Assembly: GCF_029382255.1 (NCBI RefSeq)
Contig: NZ_JARLLG010000015.1
Span: forward strand, 1-46,877
Direction of reading: 5' to 3'
DNA from: Isoptericola croceus
GTDB lineage: Bacteria; Actinomycetota; Actinomycetes; Actinomycetales; Cellulomonadaceae
DNA: 46,877 bases
Under the pieces are notes generated by a model that worked only from the letters and a program-made list of their open reading frames with translations, was not told the origin of the DNA and did not search any database. How positions within the stretch are numbered: position 1 is the first letter of the stretch; the number at the start of each line of letters is the position of its first letter. This document shows, in pieces, positions 14,427 through 22,819 of the stretch. The position numbers and the translations under genes are program-made.

Positions 14427-15824
14427 TTACTGGATCCAATTCGCGTCAGTCGTCGCCATATATCCTGCGCCGAGGTGCCCGCTGAATCGACTTACACTCG
14501 TTCCAGCCCGGTGGTTCAGTGCCTTTTCCCAGGTCAGGTTGATCTTCTGGTCTGGATCCCTTACTCTGCGGGCATAGTCCGAGAGAGGGCCGTGCCTCCC
14601 TTGGCGCATTATCTGCGTACGACTAATCTCTCTTGCGCCCGGAATTCGCCCAACAGTAAGGTCGATCGCAAAGTTGCCCGCCGCTTGGCCGACCGTCTGA
14701 TCGCCTCGATAGGCAAGAGTCGCATTGGTTGCAGCTGAAGCACCCAGGGCAACCGCGCCCGCTACAAAGCACGCGCCAGCTGTCGCGACGATACAAGCAC
14801 CAGCTGCCGCTACGCCTGCAACTGTCCCTGCGATCTTCAGACCCTTGGCAAACTCTTCGGATTTGAGAAAATCATCGGTTGCTTCTAGTGCACCCACGGT
14901 CCATTCTTTCGCCTTGGCTAGCCTCTCCTTGAGCGAGGGCTTCTTGGGCGGACTTGGTGTGACCGCGGGTGGTGGTGACGCTGGCGTGACGGTCGGTGGC
15001 TTGCCTCCGCCCGAGGCTCCTCCGCTCCCGCCATTGCCACCACTTGAACCTCCGGTGGTCTCCGGCGGCGCTGGCGGCTTGGGAAGTCCAAACATGATCG
15101 GATTCACAGGCTTTATCACGAATAGGCCAGTAGGGTCGTCCCAGGTGACCGGGTTGTTGTTCGCGTACGCGTAGCCGTGCCACTGCTGAGGGTCGGTCAG
15201 GTCCATGATCGGGTCGACGGAGATGAACCGGCCGAGGAGCTGGTCGTAGTAGCGGGCACCGACCTGCGTCAGCCCCGTGCTCTCGTCGACCACCTTGTTC
15301 ATCAACCCACGACCCGCCGGCGGCGCCCCACCGCCACGGAGGTTGCCGAACGGATCCGTCAACGTCTTGACCAGCTGGCGAGTGGTGTTGTGCACCCGAG
15401 CCAACACCGTGCCGTGATGACCAGTCACCAACGACTCCACACCACCCAGACCACCCTCGGTACGAAGAGCGACCGTCACACCAGCGAACGAGTAGAACCG
15501 CGTCGCCTCCACCGTCCCGCCCGTGGTGACCGTCGCCTCCTGCCCACCCGGCAGATACACCGTGGTCTCACCGCCCTCGGTGCGCACCACCCGGTCACCG
15601 TCAGCGGTGTAGACGAACTCCGCAGCGGTGCCGTCACCCGTGACTGCTTCGAGCCTGCCCTCGCCGTCCCACGCCAGCGACTGAGCACCGCCGTCCGGGC
15701 CCGGGCGCGTCGTGGTGTTCCCCGCCTCGTCATAGTCGTACGACCACGTGCTGGCACCCCCGAGACGTTCGGTCACGTCCACGGCCGCCGCGACCGCATG
15801 CGGCCCAAGCCGCCATCCCGGCAA
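14427..15824 (-). pseudogene. orphan Rhs C-terminal cassette (core end plus alternative tip)
   Basis: An open frame of 465 codons without a proper start (TTG, no ribosome site). Its first about 230 residues repeat the end of the Rhs core, including GARYYDQLLGRFISVDPI and PVTWDDPTGL. After DPTGL it diverges completely from the large Rhs protein: a Pro/Gly/Ser linker (about 235-300), a basic helix (SLKERLAKAKEW), an Ala/Gly-rich hydrophobic stretch (about 345-385; AGTVAGVAAAGACIVATAG) and a C-terminal domain ending in GAGYMATTDANWIQ. The last domain is unrecognised. It is best read as a displaced, silent toxin tip, which could be expressed if recombination joined it to the full-length gene. Confidence 0.8.
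15133..15789 (-). repeat. copy of Rhs core end (matches 17188-17844)
   Basis: The two segments align with a constant offset of 2055 bp and no gaps. The half farther from the tips (about 15500-15767) is almost identical to 17555-17822, while the half near DPTGL carries scattered changes. At 15780-15790 the copy has one extra Ala codon. Outside the segment the sequences are unrelated. It could serve as a recombination arm for tip swapping. Confidence 0.9.
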
Positions 15825-15918
15825 CCGCCGTCATCACAAACGCCGACGCGAGGCCAGGCTCAACGCTGGATAAGGGGCTCATCCGCGCACACCTACCGAC
15901 ACCCCGACAAAACACATG

Positions 15919-16368
15919 TCAATCACCACGCCCTTTTCTCCAACGAGCGGCTTCTCGACAACCGGGCTGAGATCGCATTCGCTTCGGAACCATAAACTTC
16001 GGCAGATTGAAATTGATAATCATCCACTCAATCAGTAATCCAGCGAGCAACAGCCCTCCCCCTCCGACGCCGGCGATAACTAGAGCCAACTCGTACTCAG
16101 ACGACACACCTTGATGATTTCCCAGAGCGCCCGTCAGGCTCGCAATCGTGAGGCCCCAGACCGAAATGCATATCCCAATGGATCCCCGCAGGATCCCAGC
16201 TCTTTTATCGTCATCACCCGAAAAGGCCTCGCTGGCTTCCTGCAGAATATGAACGATCCGCTGGTTTCCTCGCCAGAACATTGCGATGAGCCAGGTGAGA
16301 ACTATGCTCATCACGAGCAATAATAGCGCACATACCAACAGTACGCCGGGAACTTCGTGTAACCTCAT
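15919..16368 (-). CDS. candidate immunity membrane protein of the full-length Rhs toxin
   Basis: A 149-aa protein (MRLHEVPGVLL...) with hydrophobic segments near residues 8-30, 65-85 and 98-125 and a basic tail. The ATG at 16368 overlaps the TGA of the 2146-aa Rhs gene (ATGA), with AGGAAAC upstream, so it is translated right after the toxin. Position, coupling and membrane nature fit an immunity protein against a membrane-acting toxin tip. No family is recognised. Its DNA shares the lower GC of the tip. Confidence 0.7.
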   Translation of the reverse strand: MRLHEVPGVLLVCALLLLVMSIVLTWLIAMFWRGNQRIVHILQEASEAFSGDDDKRAGILRGSIGICISVWGLTIASLTGALGNHQGVSSEYELALVIAGVGGGGLLLAGLLIEWMIINFNLPKFMVPKRMRSQPGCREAARWRKGRGD

Positions 16369-19300
16369 TGTTTCCTGCCCCAAATAGCGCCGATACCTCC
16401 GTTGACCAAGGATCCAATCTTTGACCCTCCCACCGCACCTATCACCGATCCCAGTCCGGCACCGATGACCGCGCCCGGCACTGCACCGATCCCTCCGAAT
16501 GCTGCCCCAATGGCCGCCCCGACAATAGCGCCGCCCTTAGCTCCAGCTGCAGCTCCAGCCATGGTCGCGCCGAGATCAATCGCTGCCTGGCCTGCCGCAA
16601 GCGTTTCGTTGCCACCATTCTCTACGGCGTAGTCAGCCCAACTTGCGCCATATCCTAGAACAGCGCCTGGGACGCCAGCGCGCCGAACCAACGGGTTTCG
16701 TCCGAGTTTCGTGACTTGACGAATAGATTTGCTGTCTTTAATTTGTCGGAGAGTTTTGCGGTCGCGATCTTTTCTGGCGGGGTCTCCACTATTGATTTTT
16801 AGCTTGGACTTGAGAGAGAGTTTCTCCTTATATGCGTCATTGACTCCGCCAACGGAATTTCCCGTCGCGTCTACCCAAACTTTTCCTTCCACTAAGGCCT
16901 GCACAACGGGCCTCTCGCCAATGGCAGGTGCGGGTCCAGTGCCGCCCCCGCCTGCGGAACTTCCCCCGCTCCCTCCGGTGCCACTACCTCCGCTAGAAGT
17001 GGACGTTCCTCCACTTGTGGAGGGTGATGCGGGTTGACGCCTGTGGCTGTCGGCGCGGGCACGCTCGACGTTTGCTTGCACCTGTTCGCGGTGTTGCCAG
17101 TCAGTTGGTTGCGGACGACTTGTGCCAGCCTTGGATGCGGCGGGGCTGGCGAACATGCCGTCGATGAGTTGGGGGATGAGCCCGGTGGGGTCGTCCCAGG
17201 TGACCGGGTTGTTGTTCGCGTACGCATAGCCGTGCCACTGCTGCGGGTCGGTCAGGTCCATGATCGGATCAACAGAGATGAACCGGCCCAGGAGCTGGTC
17301 ATAGTAGCGAGCACCAACCTGCGTCAGCCCCGTGGTCTCGTCGACGACCTTGTTCATCAGCCCACGACCTGCCGGCGGCGCTTCGCCGCCACGGAGGTTG
17401 CCGAACGGATCCGTCAACGTCTTGACCAGCGCACGAGTGGTGTTGTGCACCCGAGCCAACACCGTGCCGTGATGATCAGCCACCAACGACTCAACACCAC
17501 CCAGACCACCCTCGGTACGGAGAGCGACGGTCGCACCAGCGAACGAGTAGAACCGCGTCGCCTCAACCGTCCCGCCCGTGGTGACCGTCGCCTCCTGCCC
17601 ACCCGGCAGATACACCGTGGTCTCACCGCCCTCGGTGCGCACCACCCGGTCACCGTCAGCGGTGTAGACGAACTCCGCAGCGGTGCCGTCACCCGTGACT
17701 GCTTCGAGCCTGCCCTCGCCGTCCCACGCCAGCGACTGAGCACCGCCGTCCGGGCCCGGGCGCGTCGTGGTGTTCCCCGCCTCGTCATAGTCGTACGACC
17801 ACGTGCTGGCACCCCCGAGACGCTCGGTCACGTCCACGGCCGCGACCGCATGCGGACCACCCGCCGCATCGTAGGAGTACGCATACTCCGCAGCGATACC
17901 CTGCGCATCCCGCTCCGTCACACCCGTCCGATTACCCAGCTCATCGAACGCGTACGAGTTCCAGTACGCACCCGGACCACCAAGCGTCGTCGACGACGAC
18001 GGCGCATCACCACACGCAGCCACCGACGGCGTCCACGCCTGGGTCAAACGACGCAACCCGTCATACGCAAAGCACTGCGCATCGAGGGTGCCGATCCCCG
18101 GCGCGTCGACCATGGAGGTCACGTTACCCGCGGCGTCATACGAATAGGCCAGATCCACGTCCGAGCCCGACGTGCGCTCCCGACGCAGGCTGATCCCCGC
18201 CAGACGCCTGGTCGCCTCCTCATACTCATACGAGACATAGGTGCCGTACGTGTTCCCGACGTCCAACAACTGGGTCTCGCCCATCGGGGTGTACCGCGAG
18301 TTCGCGACATACGTCCCCCACCCGAAGCCGCCACCGGCCCACTGCGGCATCGACGCGTCGTCGTAGTACGTCGTGACCGTCTCTCCACGCAAGTTCCCGA
18401 CCTCGGGCACCTGCTGGGTAGCCACTTGGCCATCCGCCGTGTACGCCACGGCCGTGGTGTAGGTCTCGCCGGCAAGATCGCCGAAGCGGTCATCCTCCGG
18501 CAGCGTCAGGTACTCCTCAGTCGCGCGCCCTCGGGAGTCGTACGCGCTGACGCCAGTCCGGATATCGCCCACCGCCTCATCGTGGCGCACGGAGTACGAC
18601 AACTGACCCGGCCGGACGGTGTCATAGACCCGAGACGTCAACTTCTGGGTCGTCGCACCGTCGACCTCGTACGTGGCAGTCACACGGTCCAGCGCGTCAT
18701 AGGACGTGCGCACCGTCACCCCACGGGCATCGGTGACCTCAAACAGTTCGCCCGTCGGGGTATACGTCGTCGTGGTGGTCCCAGCATCCGGATCGTCCTC
18801 GGAAATCTCACGGCCCAGGATGTCGTAGACATACGTCCACTCGTTGCCCTCGGGGTCGGCGACCTTGGTCAGGTTCCCGGCCCTGTCGTGCGTGTACCGG
18901 GTGGTCAGGTCTCCATGGGTGTCCGCTCCGGTGTGCTGCGTCAGGGACACCACCCGGCCCTGAGCATCCTCGACGGTCGTCGACGGCGTACCACCCTCCG
19001 GAGGTGTCACCGTCGTCGATACGCCGTCGTACTCGGTGACCGTGGCCCAGCGCAGGTCCTCGGCTTCCAGGAAGGCCTCACGCGTCACCCGACCCGCGCC
19101 GTCGTACGTCGTGTCGGTCTGCGACGGGTACGGCGAAGCACCCACGGCGAGGAAGGTGTCACGCACCTGCTCGGTCGAGAACCACGGGCCGGACTTGGTC
19201 ACGGCCCGTCCGGCCTTGTCGTACCGGGTGTCCGTGGCGACGAGGCCCGGATGCCTGGCCGACTTCGACTCGGCCTGGGCCTGCACCTGACGCCCCAGTC

Positions 19301-22300
19301 CGTCGAAGATCGCCGACGACGCGTGGTAACCGTCTCCGGCCGCGTTGAGGGTCTTGGACACCACGCCAGAGACCGAAGCCCGCACCCGGTAGGTGTGCTC
19401 CATCGACGGCGACTCCGCCGTCGGCCGATCCGGCAGCCACACCTTGCGCAGCCGCCCCATGCCGTCGTAGGAGGCGGTCGTGACACCGCCGGCCACATCG
19501 GTGACCTTGGTCGGCACGCCCCACGCCGGGTCGATCCCGGTCGACTGGACGTGCGGGGACAGCTCCCCGCTCCCGTCCGGGTCGGGGCTCGTGACCGTGG
19601 TCTTGGTCGCGGCGCCTGTGGCCGGTGTGTAGGCCGTGGTGGTCTTGTTGGCGTTGGTGTCCCACTGCCCGGTCACACGCCCGTACGCGTCATATGCGGT
19701 GCGTGTCTCGAGCACCTCGTCCAGACCATGCACCGTGCTCCGCGTCGCCAGACCCTTCGTCGGCGCGGCGCTCAGCGACGAGTTGCCGTCGTAGAAGGTG
19801 CGCTCGTCGCCCAGCAGCTCACCGGAACCGTTCGCCTGCGTGCACGACGACGTGCCGCGTTCCAGGACCCGAGAGACCCGGTCCAGCAGATGCTTGGAAG
19901 CGTTCTGGGCGTAGGTGTACGTCGTACAGATGTCATCCGTCGACGTCGAGATGTCCCCAGCATCGTGGACACGCTGCACCAGCCCCGACGAGCCGTCGCG
20001 CTCAGTCGTAGTACGCGTCGTGTGCACGGGGTCGCCGGAGGCGTCGTACGTCGTGGTCTCCTGCACGCGGGTCGCCGCCAGCGACGCCTTGACGCCGTCG
20101 GAGTTCTCGCCGGTCACCGACCGCCAGGGCGTGCTGACCGTCCGGGTGACCGGGGTCTGCCCGTTCAGCTGGGTGACCTCCCGGGCCATCCCCGCGAACC
20201 GCTTGCGGTCGGTAACGCCGTCGATGTCGCCGCCCATGCCGCGGAAGTACCTCGTCGACGTCCTCTCCGCCGACGATCCTTCCCCGGTGGTGACGACCAC
20301 CTCTCCGTAGCCGCGGAAGTCCGCGAACGTGCGCTGCTTGGGCCGCAGCAACGCACCCGACGTCTTCGCCCAGGCTGCGCCGCCCTCGTACGAGTAGGTG
20401 GTGCGCACCGCAGGGTCCGGCGTCGTGACGCCCGGGCTCTCGCTGATCGACGTGGTGACGTACTTGTGGAACCAGTCGAAGTCCCCTTCCCCGTCGACGT
20501 CGACCGGGAAGCAACGCAACGTGTTGCCGTCCGGCTCGAGGTCCTTCGTGTTCGCGCGGGTGCACTCCGGGTCGGAGTACTTCACGTTGATCACACCACC
20601 GAGCTCCGTACGGATCGTCTCGACCCGGTACCGGTTCAGCGGAGGCTTGCCGTGCCCGACATCGATCCGGTTGGCCAGCGGCGTCGCGAACCGGAACTGC
20701 ACCTGCGGCAGGTTCTCCTCACCGGTGCCAGCACGCTGCTGAACGGAGTTGAGCCACAGCACGGCGTTCGTGGAGTCCTCGTTCTGGGGGAACCTGTGCC
20801 TCAGATCCCAGGCATCGACCGCCCGCCACGACGATCCGTCACGCACCTGCGTCGTGACGGTCAGCAGCCGCTTGGTGGTGAAGAACACCGGCGCCTGCAC
20901 GTCCGCGCACGACGTGTCCGAGCTGCACAGCAGGTCCGTCGGCACGTCCGGCCACTTGTTCGCGTTGTCCTTGCGCTTCCCGGTGCAGTCGAAGGCGTCG
21001 TTCGGCAGGCATCGCTCGACCACGTCGAAGAGCACCCTGGCCGGAGCCGCGGCCGAGTTGCCAGTGTTCGTGCCGTACTCGATGCGCTGAAGATACCCGC
21101 CGCGGTCGTACGAGATCGTCGAGGAGTTCAGGTTGCGGCCGTACCTGTTGGTCTCTGCGGTGTAGAAGTAGTGGATCTCGTTGCCTGTGGGGTCCACCAC
21201 CCGGTCGAGATTCCAGCGCCATCCCTGCCGGCTCGACGAGCGCGCGAACGTCTCGTCGTAACCTGGCTCGTCCGGGTGGTTGCCGTACACCGGCACGGTC
21301 CAGGCGGAGTCCTGCCCGGCGTCCTCGCGCCCGAAGTAGTAGCGCACGCCGTCGGTGGTCGTCACCTCCCAGTACTCGCCGTCGGCCGTGCCGTTCGACC
21401 CGCCGGTCTTGACCTCGATCCGGGTGCCGTCGTCGTCACGAGGCATCCATGCCCCGGTCGCCTCGTCACGGATCAGCTCCGAGGAGAGTCCGCCGAACGA
21501 GATGGTCGCGTTCTCCGGGCCCCAGCAGAGGTCGGCGGTCTCGCGAGTGGTGTTGTTCGGCTTCACGCCGTCCTTCGCGCGAGTGTCGTCCACGCACGGC
21601 ACGTAGGACCGTTCGATGAAGCCGGGCCACATCTCCCAGCCCTCACCGATCCACGACGTCTGGTTGTTCGCGCCCGCCGTGCGACCGTCCACCGAGGCCG
21701 CCGAGTACGACAGCGCCAGGTCGGGCTCCAGCCCACCGGGCGCGGGCGGGACCCGCATCGGGTACTGCCACGTGAAGCCCCCGGTCGCACCCGAGACCGC
21801 CCACTCGGACGCCGAACCCAGCGAGGTGGCCGACCAGTCGCCGGCGTCGCCGGCCACATCGGCCGTCACAGCGAACCGGTCCCCTCCAGAGGTCGCGGCG
21901 GCCGACATCGTCGCCAATGCCGGCTCCTCGGCCAGCCCCTGCATCGACGACAGCTCCGACTCGACCTGCGACTGCTCCGGCTCCGATTCGGCAGCAGCGA
22001 TCTCGACCGTGGCGGACAGGTGGCGGTCCTCCGTGTCGTTGACCGACTCGACCGGTGCGACCTGGCAGCCGTCGGCCTCCGGCGTGACCTCGAAGCACTC
22101 CGGGATGCGCACGAGCTGCAACCGTGAGGCCCAGTCACCACCCGAGGCTGCCGCGAACTCCGTGTAGTCGATGCCGAGCTGCACCGTGCGTGTCTCGCCA
22201 GGTTCGCTCGTCAGGGCCAGCGGCTGGAGTTCCCCGGCGCCACCCGCCTCCTCCGGTTCGGAGGCGTCCGCGAGGTCGAGAACCAGCCCCGTCAGGCCGA

Positions 22301-22805
22301 GCTCCTCCGACTCGCTCTGGTCGGCCAGCGTGACGGTCACCTGCTCGGGAGCGGGGGCGTCAGGGACCGCGGCCACCGACATCGGGACCCCGCCGAGGTC
22401 GAACTCGGTCCCGCCGGTCACCACCGGTTCAGCATCGTCACCAGCGAGAGTGCTGGGCTGGGCGGGTGCCGGCGCCACCGGCACCGTCTCCTGGTCCGGA
22501 TCGGGCAGGGTCGCCGCGACCAGCAGGTCCTCGGCCGGGTCGGCGAGATCCACCTCGTCGGTCGCGGCGGCCGTCACCGCCATCTCGTCGAGCTCCGCCA
22601 GGTCGGCCTCAGCTTCTTCGAAGCCCGTCTGGCGGGCCTCCAGGGCATCGCGTTCGGCCTGTGCGGACAGCACGAGCTGTGCGGTCGGCTGCCCGGCGGT
22701 GGCGACATCGAGGCCGACGACCAGGGCGAGCGTGCCGGCCAGCAGCATCGTGGCCGCCGAGGCGGCCGCGCTCCGGCCACGCAGGAACATGGTGGTGGTT
22801 CGCAT
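16365..22805 (-). CDS. secreted Rhs/YD-repeat polymorphic toxin-like protein
   Basis: A 2146-aa protein. A signal peptide (about 1-37) is followed by a variable secreted region (about 40-330), an Rhs N-terminal region (LALSYSAASVDGRTAG, TSWIGEGWEMWPGFIERSY), many YD repeats (about 1000-1800) and the Rhs-associated core ending in RYYDQLLGRFISVDPI and PVTWDDPTGL near residue 1875. Rhs cores form a hollow shell around a C-terminal toxin, often cut near DPxGL. The tip (about 1876-2146) has a Ser/Gly linker, a Lys-rich segment (KEKLSLKSKLKINSGDP) and a long Gly/Ala-zipper hydrophobic tail (about 2065-2140), suggesting a membrane-inserting toxin; this is inference. The ATG has GGGGAG upstream. It lies 14 bp after the LamG gene and is ATGA-coupled to the membrane gene behind it. 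Confidence 0.92.
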   Translation of the reverse strand: MRTTTMFLRGRSAAASAATMLLAGTLALVVGLDVATAGQPTAQLVLSAQAERDALEARQTGFEEAEADLAELDEMAVTAAATDEVDLADPAEDLLVAATLPDPDQETVPVAPAPAQPSTLAGDDAEPVVTGGTEFDLGGVPMSVAAVPDAPAPEQVTVTLADQSESEELGLTGLVLDLADASEPEEAGGAGELQPLALTSEPGETRTVQLGIDYTEFAAASGGDWASRLQLVRIPECFEVTPEADGCQVAPVESVNDTEDRHLSATVEIAAAESEPEQSQVESELSSMQGLAEEPALATMSAAATSGGDRFAVTADVAGDAGDWSATSLGSASEWAVSGATGGFTWQYPMRVPPAPGGLEPDLALSYSAASVDGRTAGANNQTSWIGEGWEMWPGFIERSYVPCVDDTRAKDGVKPNNTTRETADLCWGPENATISFGGLSSELIRDEATGAWMPRDDDGTRIEVKTGGSNGTADGEYWEVTTTDGVRYYFGREDAGQDSAWTVPVYGNHPDEPGYDETFARSSSRQGWRWNLDRVVDPTGNEIHYFYTAETNRYGRNLNSSTISYDRGGYLQRIEYGTNTGNSAAAPARVLFDVVERCLPNDAFDCTGKRKDNANKWPDVPTDLLCSSDTSCADVQAPVFFTTKRLLTVTTQVRDGSSWRAVDAWDLRHRFPQNEDSTNAVLWLNSVQQRAGTGEENLPQVQFRFATPLANRIDVGHGKPPLNRYRVETIRTELGGVINVKYSDPECTRANTKDLEPDGNTLRCFPVDVDGEGDFDWFHKYVTTSISESPGVTTPDPAVRTTYSYEGGAAWAKTSGALLRPKQRTFADFRGYGEVVVTTGEGSSAERTSTRYFRGMGGDIDGVTDRKRFAGMAREVTQLNGQTPVTRTVSTPWRSVTGENSDGVKASLAATRVQETTTYDASGDPVHTTRTTTERDGSSGLVQRVHDAGDISTSTDDICTTYTYAQNASKHLLDRVSRVLERGTSSCTQANGSGELLGDERTFYDGNSSLSAAPTKGLATRSTVHGLDEVLETRTAYDAYGRVTGQWDTNANKTTTAYTPATGAATKTTVTSPDPDGSGELSPHVQSTGIDPAWGVPTKVTDVAGGVTTASYDGMGRLRKVWLPDRPTAESPSMEHTYRVRASVSGVVSKTLNAAGDGYHASSAIFDGLGRQVQAQAESKSARHPGLVATDTRYDKAGRAVTKSGPWFSTEQVRDTFLAVGASPYPSQTDTTYDGAGRVTREAFLEAEDLRWATVTEYDGVSTTVTPPEGGTPSTTVEDAQGRVVSLTQHTGADTHGDLTTRYTHDRAGNLTKVADPEGNEWTYVYDILGREISEDDPDAGTTTTTYTPTGELFEVTDARGVTVRTSYDALDRVTATYEVDGATTQKLTSRVYDTVRPGQLSYSVRHDEAVGDIRTGVSAYDSRGRATEEYLTLPEDDRFGDLAGETYTTAVAYTADGQVATQQVPEVGNLRGETVTTYYDDASMPQWAGGGFGWGTYVANSRYTPMGETQLLDVGNTYGTYVSYEYEEATRRLAGISLRRERTSGSDVDLAYSYDAAGNVTSMVDAPGIGTLDAQCFAYDGLRRLTQAWTPSVAACGDAPSSSTTLGGPGAYWNSYAFDELGNRTGVTERDAQGIAAEYAYSYDAAGGPHAVAAVDVTERLGGASTWSYDYDEAGNTTTRPGPDGGAQSLAWDGEGRLEAVTGDGTAAEFVYTADGDRVVRTEGGETTVYLPGGQEATVTTGGTVEATRFYSFAGATVALRTEGGLGGVESLVADHHGTVLARVHNTTRALVKTLTDPFGNLRGGEAPPAGRGLMNKVVDETTGLTQVGARYYDQLLGRFISVDPIMDLTDPQQWHGYAYANNNPVTWDDPTGLIPQLIDGMFASPAASKAGTSRPQPTDWQHREQVQANVERARADSHRRQPASPSTSGGTSTSSGGSGTGGSGGSSAGGGGTGPAPAIGERPVVQALVEGKVWVDATGNSVGGVNDAYKEKLSLKSKLKINSGDPARKDRDRKTLRQIKDSKSIRQVTKLGRNPLVRRAGVPGAVLGYGASWADYAVENGGNETLAAGQAAIDLGATMAGAAAGAKGGAIVGAAIGAAFGGIGAVPGAVIGAGLGSVIGAVGGSKIGSLVNGGIGAIWGRKQ

Positions 22806-22819
22806 CGGTGCTCCCCGGC

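Noticed and set aside
15730-15915. Short minus-strand frame with a hydrophobic start (MSPLSSVEPGLASAF) at the junction upstream of the orphan Rhs cassette
   Set aside because: It runs out of frame into the Rhs core copy and ends there. It may be the 5' trace of a lost gene but cannot be supported.
17034-22127. Very long open frame (about 1700 codons) antisense to the Rhs gene
   Set aside because: Its translation is Arg/Gly/Val-rich low-complexity without motifs, the normal mirror frame of a GC-rich gene. The Rhs frame on the other strand has clear domains, signal peptide and ribosome site.
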